64,000 nucleotides of DNA, from the NCBI RefSeq assembly GCF_021283305.1, contig NZ_JAJSOK010000034.1:1-64000 (forward strand), written 5' to 3'. Positions within the stretch are counted from its first letter, which is position 1. The number at the start of each line of letters is the position of its first letter. The position numbers and the translations under genes were made by a program. Positions 1-8,079 of this stretch are shown piece after piece. The notes below the pieces were generated by a model. The model had not been told where the DNA came from and did not search any database. It saw only the letters and a program-made list of their open reading frames with translations. Source of the DNA: Pseudonocardia kujensis. GTDB taxonomy: Bacteria; Actinomycetota; Actinomycetes; Mycobacteriales; Pseudonocardiaceae.

Positions 1-1973
1 ATCCTCGGGTCGAGGATCGCGACCACCCCGCGGTCCGCCGTCCCCCGCAGCAGCCGGCCGGCGCCCTGGGCCAGCAGCAGCGCGGCATGGGTGGCGGAGA
101 CCGTGAGGAACCCGTTGCCGCCCCGGGAGTCCGCGGCCTTCTGGCGCGCGGCGACCAGCGGGTCGTCCGGGCGGGGGAACGGGATCCGGTCGATGATCAC
201 GCAGGACAGCGAGGGGCCCGGCACGTCGACGCCCTGCCACAGCGACAGCGTGCCGAACAGGCAGGTCTCGGTGTCCTCGGCGAACCGCTGGACCAGCAGC
301 ATCGTGGAGTCGTCGCCCTGGCAGAGCAGCGGCACGGACAGCCGCCCGCGCAGCGCCTCGGTGGCCTGCTTCGCCGCGCGCATCGAGGAGAACAGCCCGA
401 GGGTGCGCCCGCCGGCCGCCTCCACCAGCCCGGCGATCTCGTCGAGGTACTCCGGCGCCAACCCGTCCCGCCCGGGCGGGGGCAGGTGCTTGGCGACGTA
501 GAGGATCCCGCTGCGGGCGTGCGCGAACGGCGAGCCGACGTCGAGGCCCTTCCAGCGCGGCGCATCGGGATCCCGGACCGGGTCCTCGGAGTCGCCGCCC
601 GCCGACTCGACCCCGCCCTCCGGCCGGGCCGCGACGATCTTCTCCGGCGGCAGGCCCCACTGCCGGGCCAGCGCGTCGAACGAGCCGCCCAGGGCCAGGG
701 TCGCGCTGGTCAGCACGGTCGTGCGCTGCCCGAACAGCCGCTCCCGCAGCAGGCCCCCGACGGACAGCGGCGCCGCCCGCAGCACCTTGTGCCGGGCGCC
801 GTCAGGGCCCTGCTCGGCCAGCCACACGACGTCGTACCGCTTGGCCGGATCGGGCTCCTCGAACGTCCTCAGCACCCGCACCACGGTCTCGGACACCTCG
901 TCGAGCAGCGCGAGCGCGAGCTTGCGCCCGGTGGCGCCCTCGGGGTCCTCGCGGCGCTCCCCGCCGAGCGCCTGGCGGCACATACCGGCGGCGTCCCGGA
1001 TCACCGTGAGCGCGCCCGTGGCGGCCTGCGGGATCGCCTCCCACCGCCCGGGGGGCAGGTCCTCGAGCACCATGCCGAGGCCCTCGCCCGCCTCCGCCAA
1101 CCGGTCCGCGAGCGCCTGGTCGACGAGCTTGCCGCAGCGCCGCGCGGCGGCTGCGACCGTGCCGGCGGTCAGCTCCGCGGTGGCGGCGCCGGTGACGCGG
1201 TCGACCAGCTCGTGGGCCTCGTCGACCACCACGACGTCGTGCTCCGGGAGGACCTGCGCCTCGCCCATCGCGTCGATCGCCAGCAGCGCGTGGTTGGTGA
1301 CGACGACGTCCGCCCGGCCGGCCTCGGCCCGCGCCTTCTCCGCGAAGCAGTCCTCGCCGACGGGGCACCGCGAGACGCCCAGGCACTCCCGCGCGGTCAC
1401 CGAGACCTGGCGCCACGCGTTGTCCGGCACGCCGGGGACCAGCTCGTCCCGGTCCCCGGTCTCGGTGTCCGAGGCCCACTCGTGCAGGCGCTTGACGTTG
1501 CGCCCCATGGCCGAGATCGCGAACGCGTCGAACAGCTGCTCCTCGGCGGGATCGGCCATGTCCTCGTCGCCGTGGAGCTTGTTGAGGCACAGGTAGTTCC
1601 GCCGGCCTTTGAGGATCGCGAACGTGGGCTCGCGGCCGAGGGCGGGCCTGAGCGCCCTGGCCAGGCGCGGGAGGTCCCGGTCGACCAGCTGGCGCTGCAG
1701 CGCGATCGTGGCCGTGGAGATCACGACGGTGGTGTCGCGGGCCATCGCATGGCGGATCGCGGGCACCAGGTAGGCCAGCGACTTGCCCGTGCCGGTGCCG
1801 GCCTGCACGGCGAGGTGCTCACCGCTGGAGAGGGCCTTGCGGACGGCCTGGGCCATCGCGTCCTGCCCCTCGCGCCGGGTGCCGCCGACCGCCGTGACCG
1901 CCACCTCGAGCAGCTCGGCCACGCCCGGGAGGTCCTGGGAACGGACGGACGGGGAGGCGGGGGCGAGGGGCAC
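1..1973 (-). CDS. dinG: DinG-family ATP-dependent DNA helicase (3' end clipped)
   Basis: Superfamily 2 Rad3/XPD-type helicase that unwinds DNA 5' to 3' during repair. Reading from GTG 1973 there are about 657 codons with no stop, and the gene runs off the left edge, probably lacking only a short tail. The Walker A motif AGTGTGKS lies at about residues 58-65. Four cysteines (129, 197, 203, 209) match the iron-sulfur cluster position of DinG, and the DEAH box (VDEAHE) is near residue 251. The C-terminal helicase half is recognisable by LGLFSSMRAAK and by LWQGVDVPG. Mycobacteria have the same neighbour order (Rv1329c dinG next to pncB1 Rv1330c), although here two unrelated genes and pncA lie between. 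Start choice is moderate because other in-frame starts are possible upstream. Confidence 0.93.
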   Translation of the reverse strand, partial: MPLAPASPSVRSQDLPGVAELLEVAVTAVGGTRREGQDAMAQAVRKALSSGEHLAVQAGTGTGKSLAYLVPAIRHAMARDTTVVISTATIALQRQLVDRDLPRLARALRPALGREPTFAILKGRRNYLCLNKLHGDEDMADPAEEQLFDAFAISAMGRNVKRLHEWASDTETGDRDELVPGVPDNAWRQVSVTARECLGVSRCPVGEDCFAEKARAEAGRADVVVTNHALLAIDAMGEAQVLPEHDVVVVDEAHELVDRVTGAATAELTAGTVAAAARRCGKLVDQALADRLAEAGEGLGMVLEDLPPGRWEAIPQAATGALTVIRDAAGMCRQALGGERREDPEGATGRKLALALLDEVSETVVRVLRTFEEPDPAKRYDVVWLAEQGPDGARHKVLRAAPLSVGGLLRERLFGQRTTVLTSATLALGGSFDALARQWGLPPEKIVAARPEGGVESAGGDSEDPVRDPDAPRWKGLDVGSPFAHARSGILYVAKHLPPPGRDGLAPEYLDEIAGLVEAAGGRTLGLFSSMRAAKQATEALRGRLSVPLLCQGDDSTMLLVQRFAEDTETCLFGTLSLWQGVDVPGPSLSCVIIDRIPFPRPDDPLVAARQKAADSRGGNGFLTVSATHAALLLAQGAGRLLRGTADRGVVAILDPR

Positions 1974-2107
1974 CGCCCGACGATAGCCGCCGCCCCCGAC
2001 AGGACCCGCCGACCGGGCCGATCGGGCGCGCGGAACCGCGGCGAGGTCGGGACGGTCACACGTGATCTCGCCCGTTACGGCAGCTCACGCAGGGGTAGAT
2101 GGGCATC

Positions 2108-3001
2108 ATGAGGCGGGTGACGTCCACGCAGATCCGACCCGAGGCCGACCGGTACCCCATGGTGCTGGAGGTGACGCCGCGCTACAGCGATCTCGACCCC
2201 AGCCGCCGCGTCGGCAGGGAGGCGCTGGTCCGCTGGTTCGAGGACGCGCGCGTGACCGCCGAGCACCGGGCCTTCCCCGAGCGCACCTTCGGCAACCGTC
2301 CGGCAGGGACCGGCCAGCTGCTCGCCTCCGTCGGCGTCGACGTGCTCGCGCCGCTGCGCATCGCGGACGACTACCGGGTCGGCGTGGCCCTGAACCGGGT
2401 CGGCAGCTCCTCCTTCAGCTACGTCTACGGCGTCTTCACCGGCGACGACCTCGTCGCCACCGGCGAGTCCACCAGCGTCTGGGTGGAGGGCGGCCGGCCC
2501 GCGCCGCTGCCGCAGGAGATGCGTTCGGCGCTCGAGCGCCTCGCGCTGCCCGGGGCCACCCCGAGCGAGCGCCGTGAGTTCGAGGAGTCGCGGCTCGTAC
2601 GCGAGAACTACCCGTTCCGCTACGACGTGCGGACCCGTTTCGGCGACCTCGACACCAACCGGCACGTCAACAACGTCGCCCTCGCCGGCTGGTACCTCGA
2701 CGGCCTCGCCGAGCTGCACACCGACGTCCTCGGCTACCCGGTCGGCGGCCCCCTCGACGGGCTGTCGCCGAGCTCGCTGCGCGTGGACTACCGCGTCCAG
2801 GTGCAGTACCCGGGCATCTACCAGCTGCGCGTCGGCGTCGTCGAGCTCGACGACAAGGAGGTCCGCTACGCGTGCGGGCTCTTCGACGGGCACCGCTGCA
2901 TCGGGCTGGCCGACGCCGCCGGCGCCGTCCGGGCCGCCGACGCCGAGGGCCGGGACGTCGACCTGCGCGCGGCGTTCGAGCCGTTCCGGATGCGCGGCTG
3001 A
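2108..3001 (+). CDS. Double-hotdog acyl-CoA thioesterase family protein
   Basis: Two tandem 4HBT-like hotdog domains (about residues 10-150 and 165-290) that would hydrolyse acyl-CoA thioesters in the cytoplasm. Each half opens with the family signature of an Asp followed by a helix: SDLDPSRRVG in the first and GDLDTNRHVNN in the second. The second copy is the more canonical (DxxxHVNN). An ATG at 2099 is also in frame, but it sits only 3 nt after the AGGGG Shine-Dalgarno-like sequence (2091-2095), so I prefer ATG 2108. It is transcribed away from dinG and converges on the methyltransferase gene. The natural substrate cannot be read from the sequence. Confidence 0.85.
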   Translation: MRRVTSTQIRPEADRYPMVLEVTPRYSDLDPSRRVGREALVRWFEDARVTAEHRAFPERTFGNRPAGTGQLLASVGVDVLAPLRIADDYRVGVALNRVGSSSFSYVYGVFTGDDLVATGESTSVWVEGGRPAPLPQEMRSALERLALPGATPSERREFEESRLVRENYPFRYDVRTRFGDLDTNRHVNNVALAGWYLDGLAELHTDVLGYPVGGPLDGLSPSSLRVDYRVQVQYPGIYQLRVGVVELDDKEVRYACGLFDGHRCIGLADAAGAVRAADAEGRDVDLRAAFEPFRMRG

Positions 3002-3064
3002 GCCCGGCCGAGCGACGCCGCCGCCACGGCGCCCAGCCCCAGCGCCCGGCCGAGCCCGGCCGAG

Positions 3065-3086
3065 CCCCGGCCGAGCTCGGCTGGGG
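3065..3086. terminator. Palindromic hairpin between convergent genes
   Basis: A 22-nt near-perfect palindrome (arms CCCCGGCCGAG / CTCGGCTGGGG, one mismatch) sits in a 112-bp gap between the stops of two convergent genes. The surrounding sequence repeats CCGGCCGAG three times. There is no U tract, so this would be a GC-rich actinobacterial-type bidirectional terminator. Confidence 0.5.
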
Positions 3087-3112
3087 CGACGCCGCCCCGC
3101 GGTCGGGTCGGG

Positions 3113-3838
3113 CTACACCCGTGCCCGGTAGAAGGTCAGCGTGCCGAGTCGGGTGCGCCCCCGGCTCACCGCGGTCGCGTCGGTGAACCCGGCCTGACCC
3201 AGCAGGTCGAGCACCGACGGCCCGTGGCCGTGCCCGTGGCCGTGACCGTTGCCGCCCTGCGCCTGTGCGTGCCCGTGTCCGTGTCCGTGCCCGGCGCCCT
3301 TCCCGCGCAGCCGGAGCAGGAGCCCGTGCAGGCCGGTCACCACGGCGAACGCGCCGCCCGACTCCCGCGGGTCGCGGTCGAGGTCCATCAGGTGCAGGCT
3401 CCCGCCCGGCGCGAGCACCCGGCGGACCTCGCGCAGCGCGCCCACCTTCTCGTCCTCGGGCAGGTGGTGGAGCATCAGCGAGGAGAGCACCCGGTCGACG
3501 CTCCCGTCGGCGTACGGGAGCGACTGGGCGTAGGCCTGGTCGAGCTGCAGGGCCAGGCCCGCCCGCTCGGCCTTGTGCCGCGCGAGGGCGAGCGCCTCGG
3601 CGTCGGGGTCGGTCCCGATGACCGTCGCCCCCGGGACCGCCCGCTTCGCCAGGAGCAGGACGTTGCCGGTGCCGCAGCCGATCTCCAGCACGGTCGCACC
3701 GGGCTCGATCGCCGCCTGGGCGACGAGCTGCCAGTACGAGTCGCCGACGCCGGCGAGCTTGCCGAAGCCGTCGTAGAAGGGCAGGAACCTGGCGTTGATC
3801 ATCGCGGGCAGGTAGTCCCGCGTCTCGGTGGTCGGCAC
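3113..3838 (-). CDS. SAM-dependent class I methyltransferase with His-Gly repeat insert
   Basis: Class I methyltransferase fold of 241 residues. The SAM-binding motif LEIGCGTGN is at residues 51-59, an acidic post-motif TDPDAEAL follows, and a late motif PGGSLHLMDLDRD precedes an inserted region of alternating His-Gly (about residues 183-207) broken by a Gln-Ala/Gly-Asn linker. Such His-Gly tracts commonly bind Ni, Zn or other soft metals, so the enzyme may be metal-associated; that is inference. GTG 3838 is chosen because GGGAG precedes it at good spacing. It is divergent from an AraC-type regulator 79 bp away, which may control it. Substrate unknown. Confidence 0.82.
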   Translation of the reverse strand: MPTTETRDYLPAMINARFLPFYDGFGKLAGVGDSYWQLVAQAAIEPGATVLEIGCGTGNVLLLAKRAVPGATVIGTDPDAEALALARHKAERAGLALQLDQAYAQSLPYADGSVDRVLSSLMLHHLPEDEKVGALREVRRVLAPGGSLHLMDLDRDPRESGGAFAVVTGLHGLLLRLRGKGAGHGHGHGHAQAQGGNGHGHGHGHGPSVLDLLGQAGFTDATAVSRGRTRLGTLTFYRARV

Positions 3839-3917
3839 GTGTGCTCCCGGGTGGTACGAATTTCGGTGGCTACCTGCTAGGTTCCCCAGCGCGTGAGCTG
3901 CGGACAAGGGACGAAGT

Positions 3918-4838
3918 GTGGGTGCAGGGGGACGTTCTTCGGGTGCCGGGATGCGGCAGACCCCGCAGGGTGTGCCGCTGCTCGACTACGTCCGCACGGC
4001 GGGGCTCCCGGCCGTCACCGTGCAGCACTGGGCCGGGGAGCACGGGGCGTACGGCCCGCGGTTCACGGGCGCGCACGCCCACGACTTCCTGCTCCTCCTC
4101 TACGTCGCCGACGGCGCCCTCGTCGCACGGGTCGACGGGAGCGAACGGACGATCGCCACGGGCGACGCCTTCGTGATCGCGCCCGGCGCCGTCGTCACCC
4201 CCGGCGAGCGGGCGCCCGACGGGGACGTCTGGGCGGTCTCCTTCCCGCCCGACGCCGTCGACCCGGCCGCCGCCGCCCCCCTGGTCTCCTGGCGCGGGCA
4301 CCCGTTGCTCGCCCCGTTCGTCGGCAACCACCGCGGCGGCGGGCAACGCCTGCGCGTCCCCGCCGAGGACCGCCCGGCCTGGCTCGCACACCTCACCGAC
4401 CTCGACGCGGAGCTGCGCGGCCGGCGCGACGGCTACGCCGACGCCGCCCGCGCCCACCTCACCCTGCTGCTGGTCCGGCTCGGGCGGCTGGACATCGACG
4501 GGCCGGACGAGCTCGGCGTCGACCCGCTGGTGGCGCAGGTGCTGGAGTTCGTCGAGAACCGCTACCACGAGGCCATCTCGCTGCGGGACGTCGCCGCCGC
4601 GGTCGGGCTGACCCCCGGCCACCTGACCACGGTCGTCGGACGCGCGACCGGCCGCACGGTCCAGCAGTGGATCACCGAGCGGCGGATGCGGGAGGCGCGC
4701 CGGCTGCTCGCCGACACCGATCTCACCGTCGCCGACGTCGCCCGCCGGATCGGCTACCGGGACGCGGGCTACTTCGTCCGCCGCTTCCGCAGCGCCCACC
4801 GGGTCACCCCCACGGCTTGGCGGCGCGGGGAGCCCTGA
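3918..4838 (+). CDS. AraC-family transcriptional regulator
   Basis: 306-residue regulator with an N-terminal cupin-type ligand-sensing domain (HAHDFLLLLYVADG near residue 55, GDAFVIAPGAVV near residue 80) and a C-terminal double helix-turn-helix. The first HTH reads SLRDVAAAVGLTPGHL, and the second HTH ends in YFVRRFRSAHRVTP, the AraC signature. GTG 3918 has AAGGGA six bases upstream; an in-frame ATG at 3951 is an alternative. It is divergent from the methyltransferase gene, its most likely target. Its stop lies in a hairpin shared with convergent pncA. Confidence 0.9.
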   Translation: MGAGGRSSGAGMRQTPQGVPLLDYVRTAGLPAVTVQHWAGEHGAYGPRFTGAHAHDFLLLLYVADGALVARVDGSERTIATGDAFVIAPGAVVTPGERAPDGDVWAVSFPPDAVDPAAAAPLVSWRGHPLLAPFVGNHRGGGQRLRVPAEDRPAWLAHLTDLDAELRGRRDGYADAARAHLTLLLVRLGRLDIDGPDELGVDPLVAQVLEFVENRYHEAISLRDVAAAVGLTPGHLTTVVGRATGRTVQQWITERRMREARRLLADTDLTVADVARRIGYRDAGYFVRRFRSAHRVTPTAWRRGEP

Positions 4839-4846
4839 GGGGCTCC
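4829..4846. terminator. Bidirectional hairpin terminator
   Basis: Perfect 7-bp stem GGAGCCC/GGGCTCC with a TGAG loop. It overlaps the stop codon of the AraC-type gene and abuts the stop of convergent pncA, so it can end transcripts from both sides. Confidence 0.6.
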
Positions 4847-5394
4847 TAGGCGATCACCACTCCGGCCTCGCGCATCTCCACCAGCGCGAGCTCGGTGGTC
4901 ACGGGCAGCACGCCGGCGCACAGCTCCAGCAGGACGCCCGTGTCCAGGCCGGCGCGGCGCGCGTCGAGCGCGGTGGCCTTCACGCAGTGGTCGGTGGCGA
5001 TGCCGGCGATGTCGACGGAATCGACGTCGTGCGCCCGCAGCCACTCCTCGAGGGTGCGCTCCCGGGGCTCGCGGCCCTCGAAGCCCGAGTAGGCGGCGGC
5101 GTGGTGGCCCTTGTCGAACACGGCCTCGATCCGCGCGACGTCCAGCGCGGGATGGAAGCTCGAGCCCGGCGTCCCGGCGAGGCAGTGCACCGGCCAGGTG
5201 TCGATGAAGTCCGGGGTGTCGCTGAAGTGCCCGCCCGGCGAGACGTGCATGTCGCGGCTGGCGACGACGTGGTCGTAGTCGGCCTGGCGGAGGTACTCGG
5301 AGATGGCGGCGGCGGTGGCCGCGCCGCCTTTCACGGCCAGGGAACCGCCCTCGCAGAAGTCGTTCTGGACGTCGACGACGATCAGGGCGCGCAT
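4846..5394 (-). CDS. pncA: Nicotinamidase / pyrazinamidase
   Basis: Hydrolyses nicotinamide to nicotinate in NAD salvage (cytoplasmic). 182 residues, the usual PncA length. Catalytic Asp8 (VDVQNDF), Lys95 (DKGHH) and Cys137 (TDHCVKA) form the isochorismatase-family triad, and Asp48, His50 and His56 (RDMHVSPGGHF) match the metal site. It is followed on the chromosome by pncB, whose product uses nicotinate, so the two genes form a salvage pair on the same strand: pncB lies upstream and a 65-bp gap carries a short tandem repeat. The family is also what activates pyrazinamide in mycobacteria. Confidence 0.95.
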   Translation of the reverse strand: MRALIVVDVQNDFCEGGSLAVKGGAATAAAISEYLRQADYDHVVASRDMHVSPGGHFSDTPDFIDTWPVHCLAGTPGSSFHPALDVARIEAVFDKGHHAAAYSGFEGREPRERTLEEWLRAHDVDSVDIAGIATDHCVKATALDARRAGLDTGVLLELCAGVLPVTTELALVEMREAGVVIA

Positions 5395-5461
5395 GTCCTC
5401 GGTGCTCCCTTCCGGTGCTCTCTTCCGGTGCTCTTCTCGCGGTGCTCTCTTCTCGGTGCTC
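5395..5461. repeat. Short tandem GGTGCTC repeat between pncB and pncA
   Basis: About five imperfect head-to-tail copies of a 12-18 bp unit whose core is GGTGCTC followed by a CT-rich spacer (TCTTC). It fills nearly the whole gap between the pncB stop and the pncA start, and so lies where the pncA ribosome-binding site should be. On the coding strand the unit reads GAGCACCG with GAAGAG, so it supplies repeated purine-rich GAAGAG/GGAAG tracts. Confidence 0.7.
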
Positions 5462-6758
5462 AGGGCCCCGGGAAGACGGTGGGGATGGCGGGCTCGCCGC
5501 GGGAGAGCTTGAGGCCCTCCCACGGCACGGAGACCAGGGCGGCCCGCAGTCGCTCGCGGCCGTCGTCGAGGCCGGGCAGGTCGGCGACGGTCTCGCCCTC
5601 GCGGACCAGCGGGATCGGGAGGACGCGGTCGTGCGGGCCGCGCTCCGGGCTGATCGTGACGGGGTGCACGACCTCCTCGACCGCCGTCCCGGTCGGCTTG
5701 TGGCGGCGCAGCGCGGACTTCCGCCCGCCCCGCGACTCCTTGCTGCTCGAGCGCTTCGCGACCGGGCGGCCGTCGACCTCGACGAGCTTGTAGACCATGC
5801 TCGCGGTGGGCGCGCCGGACCCGGTGACCAGGCTGGTGCCGACGCCGTAGGAGTCCACCGGCTCGGCCCGCAGCGACGCGATGGCGTACTCGTCCAGGTC
5901 GCCGGACAGGACGATCTTCGTCCCGGTGGCGCCCAGGGCGTCGAGCTGCTCGCGGGCCTGTCGGGCGAGGACACCCAGGTCGCCGGAGTCGATCCGGATC
6001 GCGCCCAGCTCGGGTCCCGCCGCCTCGATCGCGCGCGCGATGCCCTGCCGGATGTCGTAGGTGTCGACGAGCAGGGTCGTGTCCACGCCCAGGGTCTCGA
6101 CCTGGCTGCGGAAGGCGGCGACCTCGTCGTCGTGCAGGAGGACCCAGGCGTGCGCGGCGGTGCCGGCCGTCGGGACGCCGTGCCGGCGCCCGGCCTCCAG
6201 GTTCGACGTCGCGGCGAAGCCGGCGAGGTAGGCCGCGCGGGCGGAGGCGACCGCGGCCTCCTCGTGCGTGCGCCGCGAGCCCATCTCGATCAACGGCCGG
6301 TTGCCGGCGGCCGTGACCATGCGGGCGGCGGCCGAGGCGATCGCGCTGTCGTGGTTGAGGATCGAGAGGAAGAGGGTCTCGAGGACGACGGTGTCGGCGA
6401 ACGTGCAGCTGACGGTGAGGATGGGGGAGCCGGGGAAGTAGAGCTCGCCCTCGGGATAGCCGTCGATGTCGCCGGTGAAGCGGTAGTCCGCCAGCCACTT
6501 CAGGGTCCGCTCGTCGAGGGAGCCCTGCAGGGAGGCGAGCTCGGCGTCGCCGAACCGGAAGTCGCGCAGCGCGACGAGCAACCGGCCGGTGCCCGCGACG
6601 ACGCCGTAGCGGCGGCCGTCCGGCAGGCGCCGGGCGAACAGCTCGAACACGCACTGCCGGTCGGCCGTGCCGTCGGCCAGGGCCGCGGCGACCATCGTCA
6701 GCTCGTACATGTCGGTGAGGAGCGCGGTGCTGGCGCTCGAACCCGAGGGGCCGCTCAT
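5460..6758 (-). CDS. pncB: Nicotinate phosphoribosyltransferase
   Basis: Converts nicotinate and PRPP to nicotinate mononucleotide, the Preiss-Handler entry step to NAD. 432 residues, typical length. Family motifs include the N-terminal LLTDMYELTM, the active-site stretch around EMGSRRTHEE, LVDTYDIRQG, RIDSGDLG and the phosphate-binding KIVLSGDLDEY region. It is transcribed divergently from clpS across 55 bp, the arrangement of pncB1 (Rv1330c) and clpS (Rv1331) in M. tuberculosis. ATG 6758 is the first plausible start. Confidence 0.96.
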   Translation of the reverse strand: MSGPSGSSASTALLTDMYELTMVAAALADGTADRQCVFELFARRLPDGRRYGVVAGTGRLLVALRDFRFGDAELASLQGSLDERTLKWLADYRFTGDIDGYPEGELYFPGSPILTVSCTFADTVVLETLFLSILNHDSAIASAAARMVTAAGNRPLIEMGSRRTHEEAAVASARAAYLAGFAATSNLEAGRRHGVPTAGTAAHAWVLLHDDEVAAFRSQVETLGVDTTLLVDTYDIRQGIARAIEAAGPELGAIRIDSGDLGVLARQAREQLDALGATGTKIVLSGDLDEYAIASLRAEPVDSYGVGTSLVTGSGAPTASMVYKLVEVDGRPVAKRSSSKESRGGRKSALRRHKPTGTAVEEVVHPVTISPERGPHDRVLPIPLVREGETVADLPGLDDGRERLRAALVSVPWEGLKLSRGEPAIPTVFPGP

Positions 6759-6813
6759 GCGGTGAGCCTATGCGGCGTACTGCGCGGGCGCGTGTGCGTG
6801 ACACCATGGACCC

Positions 6814-7110
6814 ATGTCCGCGCCGCTGAGCTCGCCCACCACCCAGGTGGACCCTGCCCTGGACGAGGACGTCGCGGGGGCCACTCCGTGGCAGGCCGTC
6901 GTCTGGAACGACCCGGTCAACCTCATGTCGTACGTCACCTACGTGCTGCAGAAGATCTTCGGCTACCCCGAGCCGAAAGCCACCGCGCTGATGCTCGACG
7001 TCCACCACAAGGGCAAGGCGGCGGTGTCGAGCGGGGACAAGGACAAGATCGAGGGCGACGTCGCCAAACTGCACGCGGCCGGCCTCTGGGCCACCATGCA
7101 GCGCACGTGA
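6814..7110 (+). CDS. clpS: ATP-dependent Clp protease adaptor ClpS
   Basis: N-degron adaptor that delivers proteins with destabilising N-termini to the ClpC/ClpP protease. 98 residues, normal length. The conserved core WNDPVNLMSYVTYVLQKIFG and the later MLDVHHKGKA (the conserved His/Lys-rich helix) are intact. A 25-residue flexible N-terminus precedes the folded domain, as in actinobacterial ClpS. The stop codon overlaps the GTG of the next gene (GTGA), so the two are translationally coupled. Confidence 0.96.
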   Translation: MSAPLSSPTTQVDPALDEDVAGATPWQAVVWNDPVNLMSYVTYVLQKIFGYPEPKATALMLDVHHKGKAAVSSGDKDKIEGDVAKLHAAGLWATMQRT

Positions 7111-7658
7111 ACGGCTGGAAGCGCGCGGGGCGCGGGGCGCGGACCCGGTTCGTCGCGACGCTCGAGGAGCAGGAGTCGACGGTCCTGCGGGGGCTGGTCA
7201 TCGAGGTCACCCAGATGCTCGACGGCCGCGCCGCCGACACCCCGCAGGACGAGCTCGCCGAGCTGACCGGCATGCGCACCGGGCCCACCTCCCGACCCGA
7301 CGACCGGGTCCTGGCCCGCCTGCTGCCGGACTTCACCTCGGAGGACGCCGACCTCGCCGCCGGGCTGCGCTCGTTGCACGAGCCCGAGCTCATCCAGGCG
7401 AAGAAGTACGCGGCCGAGTCCGTGCTCACCGCCCTGCCGTCCCGCGGCGGTCGCGTGGAACTGACGGTCGACCAGGCCGACGAGTGGCTGGCGGCGCTCA
7501 ACGACGTCCGCCTCGCGCTCGGCACCGCCCTGGACGTCTCGGAGGAGACTCCGGAGGAGTTCCCGGACGACGACCCCCGCGCCCCCCACCTCGGGGTGTA
7601 CCACTGGCTCACCTTCGTGCAGGACTCGCTGGTCCAGGCGCGGATGCAGGTGCTGTAG
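7107..7658 (+). CDS. DUF2017 protein (AosR/Rv1332-like), cysteine-free
   Basis: 183-residue DUF2017 protein encoded immediately after clpS with a GTGA overlap, the same place as Rv1332 in M. tuberculosis. Rv1332 (AosR) has been described as a redox-responsive regulator of the nearby mec-cysO-cysM operon that senses oxidation through an intramolecular disulfide. This homologue contains no cysteine at all, so it cannot sense by a thiol switch; its role here is open. Conserved-looking blocks are QDELAELTGM, LPDFTSEDADLAAGLRSLHE and HLGVYHWLTFVQDSLV at the C-terminus. The gene that should follow in the mycobacterial order is displaced by an insertion of about 2.9 kb. Confidence 0.85.
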   Translation: MNGWKRAGRGARTRFVATLEEQESTVLRGLVIEVTQMLDGRAADTPQDELAELTGMRTGPTSRPDDRVLARLLPDFTSEDADLAAGLRSLHEPELIQAKKYAAESVLTALPSRGGRVELTVDQADEWLAALNDVRLALGTALDVSEETPEEFPDDDPRAPHLGVYHWLTFVQDSLVQARMQVL

Positions 7659-7694
7659 GGCGCTTCCGGCAGGTGCCGCTGCCGTGTGCTGTGT

Positions 7695-8079
7695 GCCGGC
7701 AGCACGGTGTTGTGGGCGGTGTCGGCACACTCCGTGCGGTGACGCCGATGCGTGGTGTTGTGCGTGGTTTCGTGGCGCCCACCACGGCATGATCGCTTGT
7801 CGGGGATGGGGAGGGTCGGATTTCGACCGTCCTTGTTCACGAGTTGTGATCTTGGGGGGCGAAGCCTCCGCTGTAGAGGCCGGCAGCGCGGTGTCGGGGT
7901 GGTGTCGGCCGGCCGGCGTCGTGGGCTGCCGGTGCGGTGCTGCGGCACTGCTGGAGACTTCATCGCTCGTCCTGGACGAGGAGAGTCGTATATCGACCGT
8001 CCTCATCCAGGATGAATGATCTTCAGCGCGAGGTGGGTGCTGGAAAGGCCGGCCCCGCAGTGTTGTGGGTGGTCTCGGC
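7695..8079. repeat. Diverged ~170-bp tandem repeat in a 632-bp gene-free gap
   Basis: The gap 7659-8290 holds no convincing gene. It contains two ungapped 62-bp copies (7792-7853 and 7962-8023, 46/62 identical by hand), both with a GTCG-AT-TCGACCGTCCT core and ending TGATCTT. A GT-rich module starting GCCGGCAGC or GCCGGCCCC and ending TCGGC is present three times (7695-7726, 7879-7909, 8048-8079). The spacing is about 170-185 bp, so this is a diverged tandem repeat of about 2.2 units. The minus strand at 8023-8229 has a 68-codon open frame (LGAAQRRYHQLLDEAG near its start) that may be a decayed gene end. Confidence 0.65.

Noticed and set aside
1721..2059. Arg/Pro/Ser-rich open frames on both strands around the dinG gene
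   Set aside because: They are other-frame readings of the helicase coding sequence, which has clear motifs from GTG 1973; composition (Arg, Pro, Ala runs) is typical of shadow frames in GC-rich DNA.
3001..3112. GC-rich CCGGCCGAG repeats as a CRISPR-like array
   Set aside because: Units are 9-10 bp with no spacers and lie between convergent stops. They fit a terminator or slippage tract. No repeat-spacer array exists anywhere in the window.
7684..8019. Cys/Trp-rich 111-codon frame on the plus strand in the repeat region
   Set aside because: No start with a ribosome-binding site, odd Cys/Trp composition, and it runs through the tandem repeats. I treat the area as non-coding.
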